Below, piece after piece: positions 16,607-25,874 of a stretch of 64,000 bases of DNA; the first letter of the stretch is position 1, and each line of letters starts with the position of its first letter. The translations under genes and the position numbers were made by a program. Below the pieces are notes generated by a model, which searched no databases, was not told the origin of the DNA, and worked only from the letters and a program-made list of their open reading frames with translations. The stretch spans positions 1 through 64,000 of the forward strand of contig CAZEZP010000041.1 of the NCBI GenBank assembly GCA_964516435.1, in the 5' to 3' direction. The DNA is from HGW-17 sp964516435. Lineage in GTDB: Bacteria > Myxococcota_A > Polyangia > HGW-17.

Positions 16607-16924
16607 ATGTTTTGCTCGAAATGCGGAACCCCGAACCACGACAACAATCATCAATGCGTGAATTGCGGAAGCCTCCTGCATGCGGCGCCCGCGCAGCAGC
16701 CGACGGCGGGCAAGAGCCGCCTCGCCTACATCCTGCTGGGGCTGTTCCTGGGATTTTTCGGCATCCACAACTTCTATGCAGGCTACAACGGGCGTGGAAT
16801 CGTGCAGTTGCTCATCACCCTGCTGATCGGCTGGACGCTCATTCCCCTGATCGTCCTGACCCTGTGGTTCCTGATCGAAATCGTCGCCACGGATACCGAC
16901 GCGCAAGGCGTCGCCCTCACATGA
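16607..16924 (+). CDS. Zinc-ribbon TM2-domain membrane protein
   Basis: 105 aa. The ATG at 16607 follows AAAGGAGA. The N-terminal zinc ribbon has Cys pairs C3/C6 and C17/C20 (CSKC, CVNC). Residues about 36-98 form a TM2 domain: KSRLAYILLGLFLGFFGIHNFYAG with the characteristic GxxGxHxFYxG turn, then a second hydrophobic hairpin. TM2 proteins are small inner-membrane proteins of mostly unknown function. The upstream 280 bases are AT-rich with no promoter I can fix. The gene ends 15 nt before the convergent recD stop. Confidence 0.88.
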   Translation: MFCSKCGTPNHDNNHQCVNCGSLLHAAPAQQPTAGKSRLAYILLGLFLGFFGIHNFYAGYNGRGIVQLLITLLIGWTLIPLIVLTLWFLIEIVATDTDAQGVALT

Positions 16925-16939
16925 TCCAGCCGTGCGGCA

Positions 16940-18799
16940 TCAGGGATCCCATGCCCGTGCAAGGCGGGAGCGGCGGCGCACCAGCCTGTCCAGCGCCCCC
17001 TTCAGTAGTTCCGGATCTCCGGCCAGCCGCGCCGCACGCCGCGCGCGGGTGAGCGCCGTGTACACCAGTTCGCGGGTGAGAATGCCCGAAGGCTTTTCCG
17101 GCAGCACGACCACCACCTCGTCGTATTCGCTGCCCTGGCTCTTGTGCACGGAAAACGCATAGGCGCGCTCTAGCCGGAGGTTCACCAGTTCGAACACGCG
17201 CAGGCGCTCCCCAGTCCGGAATACGGCGCAGCGCGCGGGCCGTCCCCGCAGCGCCACGTCGGCCACCACGCCGAAATCGCCATTGAAGAGCCCGCGCTGA
17301 TAATCGTTGACCTGCACCATCACGGGCTCTCCGGGCAGCAATTCCGCCCCGCCGGCGGGATGGCGGCGATGCATCCATTCGTTCACCCGCCGGGTGCCGC
17401 GCATCCCGTCGTGGACGGCGCACAGCACCGGGCAGCCTTGCGCCCGGTCCGCCATTTTCACCAGGTTCGCCAGGTGCGGGTCCTGCACCGAAAGCGGCCC
17501 GTCGGGCAGATCGTGACGTCGAAGCGCGATTTCCCAATAGGAAGAATCGTAGTTTTTCTCGAAAATCTGGTTCAGAAATGAAACGAAATCGGAATCGCTC
17601 CGGATTTCATGCAAATACAACCCCGGCTCTTCCGGCGGCAATTTCCAGGAATGCCAGTGCGGCTCCGAACGCTGCCGCAGCAGGCGTTCCAGGTCACGGG
17701 ACAGGGCTTCCTGCGCCCGGTAGTTGCGCTCCAGGCGGAAAAATAATTGCGGCGCGCGGGGCAAGCCCTCCTCCCAGGCCGTCTGGAAGGGCGCTCCCTG
17801 TCCCACGGCCGGCAACTGGTCCTGGTCACCCACGAACACCACGCAGGCCTCCACCGGCAGCGCCTTGAGCAGGGCATGCAGCAACTCCATATCCACCATG
17901 GAACTCTCGTCCACGACGACCTGGTCCACCGGCAACGGATTCCCCTCGTGCCGGCCGAAGCGGTCGGTTTCCGGCTGGTATTCCAGAAGGCGGTGCAGGG
18001 TGAGCGCTTCCATCCGGCCCGACAGGATGGCCTCGTCGAAGGGATTGCCCCGGTCCCGGGCCATGCGGCGCAGGCTGGCCGTGATCCGGAAGGCGGCCTT
18101 GCCCGTGGGCGCCGCCAGAGCCACCCGCTCGGGCGGTATTTTCGGGTCCAGCCGGTCCAGCGCATGGAGAAGGCCGTAGATGCAAGTGGTCTTCCCGGTG
18201 CCCGGCCCCCCCGATACCCAGAATATCCGGTGCGCCAGGGCCTGGCGGATCATCTCCTGCTGGCGCTCGTCCAGGATTCCGGAATATCCGTCCATCACTC
18301 CCCGGGGGACCGGGCGGGGCGGAGCCTTCATGCGCATGCGCAGGAGCCGGATGCAGCCATCCTCCATCCAGCGGATGCGAGCCAGTTGAAAACCATCATC
18401 GTCCAGCACGAAGGGCGCCTGCGGATTCCGGGGCGCGAACAGGGGAGCAAGCGGCCCCTGGATGCACCGGGAGAAGACGAGGGGCGCATCGGCCGCCGAA
18501 ACGGCGCCGTTGCTGGCCTCCTGCACGCGGTTCAGGGCATCCTTCAGAAGCGGGGAATCCAGTTCCAGAAGCGTGTGTCCCTGTCCCTGCGCCAGAAACA
18601 GCGCGGCCAGGTGCACCGCAACCGCCAGTCTTTCCTCCTCGGGCAGATCCACGGCCGGAAGCGCATCGCGCACCCACAGCGCCAGACCGGCAGGCCAATG
18701 GGCGTCTGCCAGCAGGCGCGCCACTTCCATCCAGCCCTGCAGCAGAAATGGCGGCAGGTTCCATGATTCCATGATGCGTTTTATGTTTTCCAATTCCAT
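16940..18799 (-). CDS. recD: Exodeoxyribonuclease V subunit alpha (RecD helicase)
   Basis: 619 aa, close to E. coli RecD (608). Superfamily 1B helicase motifs are intact: Walker A GGPGTGKTT (197-205), motif II VDESSMVD, motif III FVGDQDQLPAVG, motif IV region RLERNYR, motif V AYAFSVHKSQGSEYD and motif VI LVYTALTRARR. RecD is the 5'-3' helicase of RecBCD. The N-terminal 160 residues match the RecC-contacting domain by position. The start is 32 nt after the recB stop, with a weak GAGCGG as ribosome-binding site. Its length and its place behind recB make it RecD rather than the stand-alone RecD2. Confidence 0.94.
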   Translation of the reverse strand: MELENIKRIMESWNLPPFLLQGWMEVARLLADAHWPAGLALWVRDALPAVDLPEEERLAVAVHLAALFLAQGQGHTLLELDSPLLKDALNRVQEASNGAVSAADAPLVFSRCIQGPLAPLFAPRNPQAPFVLDDDGFQLARIRWMEDGCIRLLRMRMKAPPRPVPRGVMDGYSGILDERQQEMIRQALAHRIFWVSGGPGTGKTTCIYGLLHALDRLDPKIPPERVALAAPTGKAAFRITASLRRMARDRGNPFDEAILSGRMEALTLHRLLEYQPETDRFGRHEGNPLPVDQVVVDESSMVDMELLHALLKALPVEACVVFVGDQDQLPAVGQGAPFQTAWEEGLPRAPQLFFRLERNYRAQEALSRDLERLLRQRSEPHWHSWKLPPEEPGLYLHEIRSDSDFVSFLNQIFEKNYDSSYWEIALRRHDLPDGPLSVQDPHLANLVKMADRAQGCPVLCAVHDGMRGTRRVNEWMHRRHPAGGAELLPGEPVMVQVNDYQRGLFNGDFGVVADVALRGRPARCAVFRTGERLRVFELVNLRLERAYAFSVHKSQGSEYDEVVVVLPEKPSGILTRELVYTALTRARRAARLAGDPELLKGALDRLVRRRSRLARAWDP

Positions 18800-18831
18800 T
18801 GCCGCTCGTCTTTCAATTCTTCAACAATAAA

Positions 18832-21800
18832 TTATATGATTTTATCATTGGGACGCCATCCGGGAGGCAGCACCACCATTCCCTGATCCGGCAGCTCTCT
18901 CCGCACGAACACATACACGAACCCGCCATACGGAATCTGCGACTGCATGCGCGCCACAACTTCTTCGTACACCATGGCTTGCAGGGCGTAGTGGGCGCAC
19001 ACATGCGCATACACGCTTTCGGGCGCGTAGTCGGGCAGCAGGTCGGTCTTCCAGTCCACCAGCCAGAGCCGGCCATCCAGTTCCGCCAGAGCGTCGAAAT
19101 AGCCCATGAGACTTCCGGAATTTCCCGGAACGTAGGGGAACGCCTGCGCCAGCCGCATTCGCAGCCGCTCATCCCACGGGATCCGGAACTCCGCCTCCCG
19201 AACCATGGCCGACGCCTGGCACAGCGGGGGGAGTCGAACATCACCAAAAGCCACGGGCGTCTGGAAAGCGGCATGCACCATGCCGGCAAATCGCCGCCAG
19301 AGTCCTTCCGGCAGGCCATGGCGACGCAGCACGCGGCGAACCGCCTCTTCCCGTCCTGGGAGTTCCATCCACAGCTCCGCATCCGGATGCCGGCGCAACT
19401 CGTCCAAGTCCACGAGTTCGCACAGTTCGTGCACGGCCAGCCCGGTGGCCGTCCCCGGCGGCGGCTCGCCCTCGGGCACTTCCGGCAGCAGGTCGGCGAC
19501 GGATTCGTCGACCTCTTCCGGCATCGTTTCCACGCCCAGTTTCTTCAGTCCGGAATACGAAAACACGAGGCTCTGCCGCGAGATCCACTGGCCCGGATGC
19601 ACGACGGGCTCCCGCCAGGGCGCGATCTCTCCGAGCGCAGCCGGCGTTTCCGGCGCGAACGCCCCGGCCGGCTCCTCGCGCCCCCCGCATTTGGAACAGA
19701 AGCGTTCTTCCACCCGGAATCGATACAGTCCTCCAGAATCACCGGAAAGTGCCGCCCGTCGCTGCTGCAGCGGCGTCATGACGCCCCTGAAAAAGGGCTT
19801 CTTCCTCTCCTTCTTCTTCCTCTCCGCCGCCGTCTGCGCGGTTTCCTGCCTCTTCCCGCGGATTTCCTGGCGTTCCGCCATCACCTGTTCCCAGTCCCGC
19901 GTCGGATCCCACAGCCCTTCCCGGCCTTCATCCGGCAGATCGGCATCCTCCCCGCCGGCCTCGGCGGCAATCACCGGGAGATAGCACAGGGCCTTGGCGC
20001 GCGTCATGGCCACGTACATCAGGCGTTCCAGGTCTCCCGCCTCCTCCCGCTTGAACTGATCCTTCTCCTCCTTTTCCAGTTTTCCCGCGAAAAGGACCCG
20101 CTTCCCTTCCGCGGGCGAGCGGTACATCCACACCTTCGATGGGGCCGGATCGGAAAATCCTCCATAGAGAAACACCACCGGCGCTTCCAGGCCCTTGGCA
20201 TTGTGCATCGTGAGGATGCGCACCGCGTTTTCCTGCGGGTCCGTGACCTCCATGGCCAGATCCGCGAGTTCCGGATCGATTCCGGCGCCGCCCGTCCATG
20301 CGGCCAGTGCATCCGTCACCCGGCGAAGCGTCCACAGGCGCACCGAGATCAGGTAGCGCAGGATTTCCATCAGGCGGGCCAGGTTGACGGCCGCGCGCCG
20401 GGTCGCGGCGAACGATTCCAGCCGCCGGTACACACCGGAATCCAGTTCCAGGCAGCGCAGCACCTGAGCGGTGTTTCCCTGCCGGGCCGCATCATGCAGA
20501 TCCAGCAAAAACGACATGGCCGGATGTTCGGGCGCCACCCCGCCGGCTTCGGCGATTTCCTGGACTTTCAGCCCGAAAAACGGCGTCACGAACGCCTTGT
20601 GGCGCACGGAAGCGCGAGTGGGATCCACGATGGCCTGCAGCACGTCCACGAGCATGCGCGCCTCCGGACCTTCGAAGAGCGTCTGGCGCTTGTAGAAGGC
20701 GTAGGGAATGCCCATGGCCCGCAGTTCCCCGGCCACGATGAGCCCTTCCCGGTGCTTGGGCACCAGGATGAAGATGTCACGGTAATCGATGGGATGCTGC
20801 ACGACCGTTCCAGTTTCGTACGTCTCTTCCAGGCGGACTCCCTGCCCGATCAGGCGCCGGATTTCCCGCGCCACCTGCTGCGCCAGGAGAAACCGCCAGC
20901 GCCGCCGGTCCACATGGGGGCAGTACACTTGCCCCCAAAATACCATCGGCGCCATGTCCGGCTGCAGCCGCAGGCCGCTTTTCCCGCAGGCGAGCGCCGC
21001 CTCGTAAGCGACGCCCTGCATCTGGAAAAACGAGTGGGGACCATCGCCGCCGAAGAAATGATTGACGGCCTTCACCATGGCCGGCGTGCAGCGGAAGTTC
21101 TTCTCCAGGCGGAAAACCAGGGCGCCGCCATTCTTCAGTTGGTTCGCCGCCTCCTGGTAGGTATGGATGTCCGCGCCACGGAAACGGTAGATGGCCTGCT
21201 TGGGATCGCCGACCACCACCAGCGACGCCTGCGGGTTCTCCAGGAACACGCGGCCCAGGATGCGCCACTGCAGTTCGTCGGTGTCCTGGAATTCGTCCAC
21301 GATGCCCACCTGGAACCGCTCCCGCAGCCGCGCCGTCAACGGTTCGCCGAGTTCCGGATCGCAAAGGGCGCGGTCCAGGCGTTCGATCATGTCCCCATAG
21401 GTCATGACCTGCCGCCGGCGCTTTTCCTGCTCCAGCGCCGCGCGCAGTTCCGGCACGAGCACCAGGCAGGCCTGGTGGCTTTTGGCGCGGCCCAGTTCCG
21501 CCAGTTCCTCCACGCGATGCACAAACTCCCGCACGAAATCGCCCTGTGGGGGAGTCAGTTTGTCGATCGCCAGTTCGCAGTGGCTGAGCAGTGCGCGCCG
21601 CGTGGCATGATGCAGTTTTGCAAGCGCGGACAAGGCCTCATTCAGGTCCCTCGCCTGGAAAAAATTCTGCAGGAAGCCCATCCATTTCTGCGTGTTTTCC
21701 TTTTTCGCCCCGGCCGCCTGAAACACGGCCTGGAATGTTTCCCCCCAGTTTTTCGATCGTGCCAGAAGCCCCTCCAGGTTCAGGGACGAGGAAAAACGCA

Positions 21801-22332
21801 GTGGAAGCGGCATCTCCACACATTTCTGCAGGATTTCCACCACGTCCTCGAACTTCCCCTTGCATTCTTCCAGCAGAATCCGGAAAGCCTCCGCCAGGCG
21901 CGGGTCCCGCTCCCAGTCCCCACGGACCCGTTCGCGCACCAGCCCCGGAAAGATCTCTTCCAGGGCGCATACTTCCTGCTCGTAGGGATATGACGTGTAC
22001 AGGGCGAACCAGGAGAGCACCCGCTGCGCGAAGCCGTGCAGCGTGGTGATGACGGCGGAATCGAAAAAAGAAACCGCCATTTTCATCCTCTGCCACTCTT
22101 CGGAAGGCAGCTCCCGTCCCGCTTCGTCCAGCAGGATCCGGCGCACCCGGTCGCGCAGCTCCATGGCGGCCTTTTCCGTGAATGTCACCAGGAGGATCCG
22201 GTCGATCGGAATGCCCCGGCGCACGAATTCCACCACGCAGCGTTCGATCGTGTAGGTCTTCCCGGTTCCGGCAGAGGCTTCCACCAGTGCACGCACGGGA
22301 TGCCCGGCGGCGATTGCGACCCATGGTTCCAT
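18832..22332 (-). CDS. recB: Exodeoxyribonuclease V subunit beta (RecB helicase-nuclease)
   Basis: 1166 aa (E. coli 1180). The ATG at 22332 lies 4 nt after the recC stop with GGGAGGG upstream. Superfamily 1A helicase motifs: Walker A EASAGTGKTYTIE (19-30), FTEKAAMELRDRVRR, VDEFQDTDELQW, GDPKQAIYRFRGADIHTY, LTMHNAKGLEAPVVFL and YVAMTRAKALCYLPV. The C-terminal RecB-family nuclease keeps its PD-(D/E)xK core: a GYFDALAEL strand followed by VDWKTD with D1093 and K1095. It is therefore a 3'-5' helicase with an active nuclease. Together with recC and recD it should process double-strand ends for RecA loading. Confidence 0.96.
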   Translation of the reverse strand: MEPWVAIAAGHPVRALVEASAGTGKTYTIERCVVEFVRRGIPIDRILLVTFTEKAAMELRDRVRRILLDEAGRELPSEEWQRMKMAVSFFDSAVITTLHGFAQRVLSWFALYTSYPYEQEVCALEEIFPGLVRERVRGDWERDPRLAEAFRILLEECKGKFEDVVEILQKCVEMPLPLRFSSSLNLEGLLARSKNWGETFQAVFQAAGAKKENTQKWMGFLQNFFQARDLNEALSALAKLHHATRRALLSHCELAIDKLTPPQGDFVREFVHRVEELAELGRAKSHQACLVLVPELRAALEQEKRRRQVMTYGDMIERLDRALCDPELGEPLTARLRERFQVGIVDEFQDTDELQWRILGRVFLENPQASLVVVGDPKQAIYRFRGADIHTYQEAANQLKNGGALVFRLEKNFRCTPAMVKAVNHFFGGDGPHSFFQMQGVAYEAALACGKSGLRLQPDMAPMVFWGQVYCPHVDRRRWRFLLAQQVAREIRRLIGQGVRLEETYETGTVVQHPIDYRDIFILVPKHREGLIVAGELRAMGIPYAFYKRQTLFEGPEARMLVDVLQAIVDPTRASVRHKAFVTPFFGLKVQEIAEAGGVAPEHPAMSFLLDLHDAARQGNTAQVLRCLELDSGVYRRLESFAATRRAAVNLARLMEILRYLISVRLWTLRRVTDALAAWTGGAGIDPELADLAMEVTDPQENAVRILTMHNAKGLEAPVVFLYGGFSDPAPSKVWMYRSPAEGKRVLFAGKLEKEEKDQFKREEAGDLERLMYVAMTRAKALCYLPVIAAEAGGEDADLPDEGREGLWDPTRDWEQVMAERQEIRGKRQETAQTAAERKKKERKKPFFRGVMTPLQQRRAALSGDSGGLYRFRVEERFCSKCGGREEPAGAFAPETPAALGEIAPWREPVVHPGQWISRQSLVFSYSGLKKLGVETMPEEVDESVADLLPEVPEGEPPPGTATGLAVHELCELVDLDELRRHPDAELWMELPGREEAVRRVLRRHGLPEGLWRRFAGMVHAAFQTPVAFGDVRLPPLCQASAMVREAEFRIPWDERLRMRLAQAFPYVPGNSGSLMGYFDALAELDGRLWLVDWKTDLLPDYAPESVYAHVCAHYALQAMVYEEVVARMQSQIPYGGFVYVFVRRELPDQGMVVLPPGWRPNDKII

Positions 22333-22336
22333 GTTT

Positions 22337-25300
22337 TCAACCCTCCCCGTCTTCCTCAGCGGCCTCCCCCTCACCCTCCCCATCCGCGAGGAAGGTGCGC
22401 GCCACCGGGAGAATGCTCATGTCAAAGCGCCGGGCCAGGATGAATCCGGAGTTCAGGTACAGTTCTTCGGCCGTCCGGAAGGCGGACTGCGCATCCACCA
22501 GTTCCTCCAGATCCCGCACGGGATCCCGGGGCAGAAGGGGCGCATTGTTCTTCTCGTCCACAAGCCGGGCCCGGACGGAATCCTCGTACCAGGAATCGAA
22601 GGGGACGTTTTTCTGCTCCAGCAGGTATTCCGCCGCCATGTCCGCCGTCACGACGGCCAGCATGCCGGGATCCCGGGCCTTCTTCGCCAACTCTCCCAGT
22701 TCCTGCCGCGCGGCATCCGGCGAGAACGCCGGAAAGGTCCATTCGTGCATGTTTTTCTTCTTCTTCCGTGGAAACAGCACGAACACCCGCACGGGGTCGC
22801 GAACGGGCAGGTGCCCCAGGGCGCAATGCACCAGCACCGCAACCTGGGCTTCCAGCACGTGGCGCACCTCGGGACCCGCCCCCCAGACGGCCATCAGCAC
22901 CGCGCCGGCTTCGTGCGAGAACGCGGGCAGGATTCCGTTGACACGCCGGAAGGTCCCCTCCAGACGCAAGGCCGCCAGCGTATGGGGGAAGCGGGCGGGA
23001 TCCATGCCCAGCGGAGGCATCTGCCAATCCGTCGCGCCGGAAAAGCGGTCCAGCATGGAAAACAGCGCCCCGGCCTCCTGGAGAAGGTATTCCAGGGAAA
23101 CAGATTCCATCAGGCCGGCCGGCGCTCTTCCGCATGCGACGGCCATCTGGAAGCGCTGCTTGAGCCGGTCCAGTGCACCAAGACGGGGATCGCGCACGGA
23201 ATCGATCCAGGCATCCCACATCCACTGGCGGCTTTCCCAGAAATCCAGGGACTCCGGCTCCCATTCGGCGGGCGCGTCGCCTTCGGACGAAGCCGGGGCG
23301 AACCAGTTCGCCGCCACCGTCTGGAGCGGAAAGTTCCACAGCGCGGCCAGCCGGCGCCACGACACCGGCCGCTCCCATGCGGTCGGATCCATGGGAACCA
23401 GGGATGCGGGCGTCTTCCAGAAAGCCGCCATCCAGGAAGGAAACGCATCCCGTTCCCGCCGGGTGCGCGGCGGCTGTGCGCCACAGGCCGCGATCCGGGC
23501 GGCGCATTCCCTTTCGAGCAGCGAGGGAAGTTCCGGTGCCGGAGGGGACGGCAAATCCGTTTCGGAAACCCGCAAGGCGGCCATCAGGTCGCGGATCGCC
23601 ACGTTGGGCGCCACCGGGTCCGCCGTCACGGGATCCCGGTCGCACCAGGAAAACGTCACGGACTTGGATGTATTGCACAGAATGGCCAGGCAGGCGCCCA
23701 GTTCCAGTTCGCGCATGGACGCTTCCCGCCCGGGCAGATTCCCGTCACCACGCACATCCAGGGATTCCAGCACCCGCTCTCCGGCGATGACGCCGTCTTC
23801 CAGCCCCACGAGGTAGACATGCGCAAAGGGAAGGAAAAGCGCATCGGACAGGGGGCCCACGAACACGCCACGCCCGTCGGCCGGGGAGTGGGCCACCTGC
23901 AGCCGCAGGATCAGGGGCGAAAGCACGCCATGCACGTCCGCATAGTCCAGACGCGCATCCGGCCGGGCCCACACGTCGAGTTCGCCCTGGCGGCGCAGGA
24001 TTTCCAGCACGCGGGCGAGCACCTTTTCATCCTTCTGGGTGATGGGATGCAGAAACGCGAGAATCTGCGTTTCCAGAAAAGCCGTCCATTCGGCCATGGT
24101 TCGCGCGGTGCCGCAGGCTTCGCAGAAGGCGCGCAGCCCGTGCACGAGCGTCACGAACCGGGCCAGCACGGGCCATTGCCCCTGCTGGAAATCCAGGGCC
24201 GCGACACCGAAACTCCCGGATTTTCCGGCCGGCAGCCCGAGATCCAGGAAACCGCCGGGGGCCATGGCGACCCCCAGTGCCAGGCGGCGCAGCGCGAAAT
24301 CCCAGGAATGGCGCCACGCCCCCGAGGCGAGGGGACCGGCGTCATCCGCACGCCAGAAGCGCACCGCGCCGGAGGCATTCACCCACTCCCGCACGCGGAT
24401 TCCTTCCTCGGGCGTCCAGTCTTCCACCAGCGGATGGAGCACGACCTCCAGCACCGAGGCGGCCCGGCCCTGGGACAGGGGGAGTTGCAGGAATGCCTGC
24501 AGCGCCTGCAGCATGCGGTTCTCGGAATCGGAGCGCCGATGGGCCCGATGCAGGGGCAGCACGGGCTCCTGGGAAAAGACGTGCTCCAGTTCCTCCTCCA
24601 CCCCCGGCGAAGTCCCGTCGGCCGGTGGGACCACCACGGCGAAATCCGCCAGGGTGAGTTGCGGATCTGCCCGAAGGCGCCGCTCGATGTCCGCACGCAC
24701 GGCGGCACACTCCAGCCGGCGGGAAGGAAACCGCCAGATTTGCAGGCTTTCATCCAGCCCGGACGCCCCGGACGGCGCATTGTCGAGGATGCTGGCCTGC
24801 AGGCGGCCCAAGGCGCCATCCCCCGGCCCGACGAAACGCGCATCCGCATCGTAGCCCGCCAGTTCGTGCGCCAGAGCCACGGTGCGCGCCGAAACCGCTC
24901 CCCAGGCATCCAGGAGCGGGTGGTTCTCCCCGCTTTCCAGAAGAAAATCCCGGCGGCGGGCCAATTCGAAGAACTCCCGGGAAGGCGAGGCCAGATAACA
25001 GGTCACCTCCGCCCCGCCGGCCATCCAGGCAACGAACGACGACTCCCGCGGCGTCCATTCGAGCGGCACGACCACGTGCAGTTCGGACGCGATGCGGGCA
25101 GGTTGCAGATTCTTTCGAATCCACTCGTCCGCGAAAGGCATCCGCCCGTCGTCGGCATCGGGCAAGGCGATGAGGCGCAGAAACAGTTCCCGCTGCCAGG
25201 ATTCCGGCGCTCCCCCGGGGATGCGGGACCCCGAACGCCAGGCTTCCACCAGTCCGGGCCGGTGCGCGTGGTAGGCCGCGAACAGTTCCCCCAGCCGCCG

Positions 25301-25684
25301 GGCCACCTGCCAGGCCACATCCCGGCATATTTCGCTTCCGCCCTGGAGCAGGTACGCGCGCAGAGGAGAAAAAACCGGCTCCTGCAGGCAGGTGCCGAAC
25401 GCCAACTCCAGGAAAATCGCGGCCGCCAGGGTGTCGGGTACCGCACGCGTCCGGCCGGGAGCCTGCGCCGAAAACACATCTCCCGCAAATTCGTCGAACG
25501 TCTGGATGGATACCTGGAAGAATGCGCCATGCCGGCGCACCAGGCTTTCCTTCACACGGAAGAACCAGTGCCGGCCGGGCACGATGACGTGACGCTCCCG
25601 AAACAGGCGCGCCGGCCCCAGGTTCTCGGCCAGCGCCTCCAGCAATTCCGAAGTTCGATTGGACTCCACGATCCGCAGCGGCAT
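22337..25684 (-). CDS. recC: Exodeoxyribonuclease V subunit gamma (RecC)
   Basis: 1115 aa (E. coli 1122). The ATG at 25684 is preferred over 25777 because GGAGG lies about 5 nt upstream of it, and because the longer form would place an inverted repeat (25734-25766) inside the coding sequence. N-terminal RIVESNRTSELLEALAENLG and VIVPGRHWFFRVKESLVRRHGAFFQVSIQTFDEF fit the RecC helicase-like domain. Later, HVYLVGLEDGVIAGERVLESLDVRG and SVTFSWCDRDPVTADPVAP also fit. In E. coli, RecC has inactive helicase and nuclease folds and recognises Chi. The gene order recC-recB-recD matches E. coli but lacks ptrA. Confidence 0.93.
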   Translation of the reverse strand: MPLRIVESNRTSELLEALAENLGPARLFRERHVIVPGRHWFFRVKESLVRRHGAFFQVSIQTFDEFAGDVFSAQAPGRTRAVPDTLAAAIFLELAFGTCLQEPVFSPLRAYLLQGGSEICRDVAWQVARRLGELFAAYHAHRPGLVEAWRSGSRIPGGAPESWQRELFLRLIALPDADDGRMPFADEWIRKNLQPARIASELHVVVPLEWTPRESSFVAWMAGGAEVTCYLASPSREFFELARRRDFLLESGENHPLLDAWGAVSARTVALAHELAGYDADARFVGPGDGALGRLQASILDNAPSGASGLDESLQIWRFPSRRLECAAVRADIERRLRADPQLTLADFAVVVPPADGTSPGVEEELEHVFSQEPVLPLHRAHRRSDSENRMLQALQAFLQLPLSQGRAASVLEVVLHPLVEDWTPEEGIRVREWVNASGAVRFWRADDAGPLASGAWRHSWDFALRRLALGVAMAPGGFLDLGLPAGKSGSFGVAALDFQQGQWPVLARFVTLVHGLRAFCEACGTARTMAEWTAFLETQILAFLHPITQKDEKVLARVLEILRRQGELDVWARPDARLDYADVHGVLSPLILRLQVAHSPADGRGVFVGPLSDALFLPFAHVYLVGLEDGVIAGERVLESLDVRGDGNLPGREASMRELELGACLAILCNTSKSVTFSWCDRDPVTADPVAPNVAIRDLMAALRVSETDLPSPPAPELPSLLERECAARIAACGAQPPRTRRERDAFPSWMAAFWKTPASLVPMDPTAWERPVSWRRLAALWNFPLQTVAANWFAPASSEGDAPAEWEPESLDFWESRQWMWDAWIDSVRDPRLGALDRLKQRFQMAVACGRAPAGLMESVSLEYLLQEAGALFSMLDRFSGATDWQMPPLGMDPARFPHTLAALRLEGTFRRVNGILPAFSHEAGAVLMAVWGAGPEVRHVLEAQVAVLVHCALGHLPVRDPVRVFVLFPRKKKKNMHEWTFPAFSPDAARQELGELAKKARDPGMLAVVTADMAAEYLLEQKNVPFDSWYEDSVRARLVDEKNNAPLLPRDPVRDLEELVDAQSAFRTAEELYLNSGFILARRFDMSILPVARTFLADGEGEGEAAEEDGEG

Positions 25685-25733
25685 GGGACCTCCGTGCAGG
25701 CCGATAGCGTAACGGAAAAGCTGAAATGCGCCT

Positions 25734-25766
25734 ACACCAAAATGCAGGATGTTCGCTTTTTGGTGT
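25734..25766. repeat. 9-bp perfect inverted repeat upstream of recC
   Basis: Arms ACACCAAAA (25734-25742) and TTTTGGTGT (25758-25766) separated by 15 bp, in the gap between recC and the divergent kinase gene. There is no T-run after it on either strand, so it is not a terminator. It may be an operator for either gene or a leader hairpin of the recCBD message. Confidence 0.5.
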
Positions 25767-25874
25767 TCTGACTTCATTTTTCTCTTGATTTTTTTCGTGA
25801 TTGTGATTTTTCCCGGGCACGCTTTCGCAATACATCCGACAATACGGGATGGAAACGGCGTTCGAGGTCTGGCA

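Noticed and set aside
16940..25684. AddAB or phage-type recombination system
   Set aside because: Three subunits with RecB, RecC and RecD motifs in the standard order show RecBCD.
25685..25777. Longer recC starting at 25777
   Set aside because: No Shine-Dalgarno at that ATG, and it would include the inverted repeat. The GGAGG before 25684 is better.
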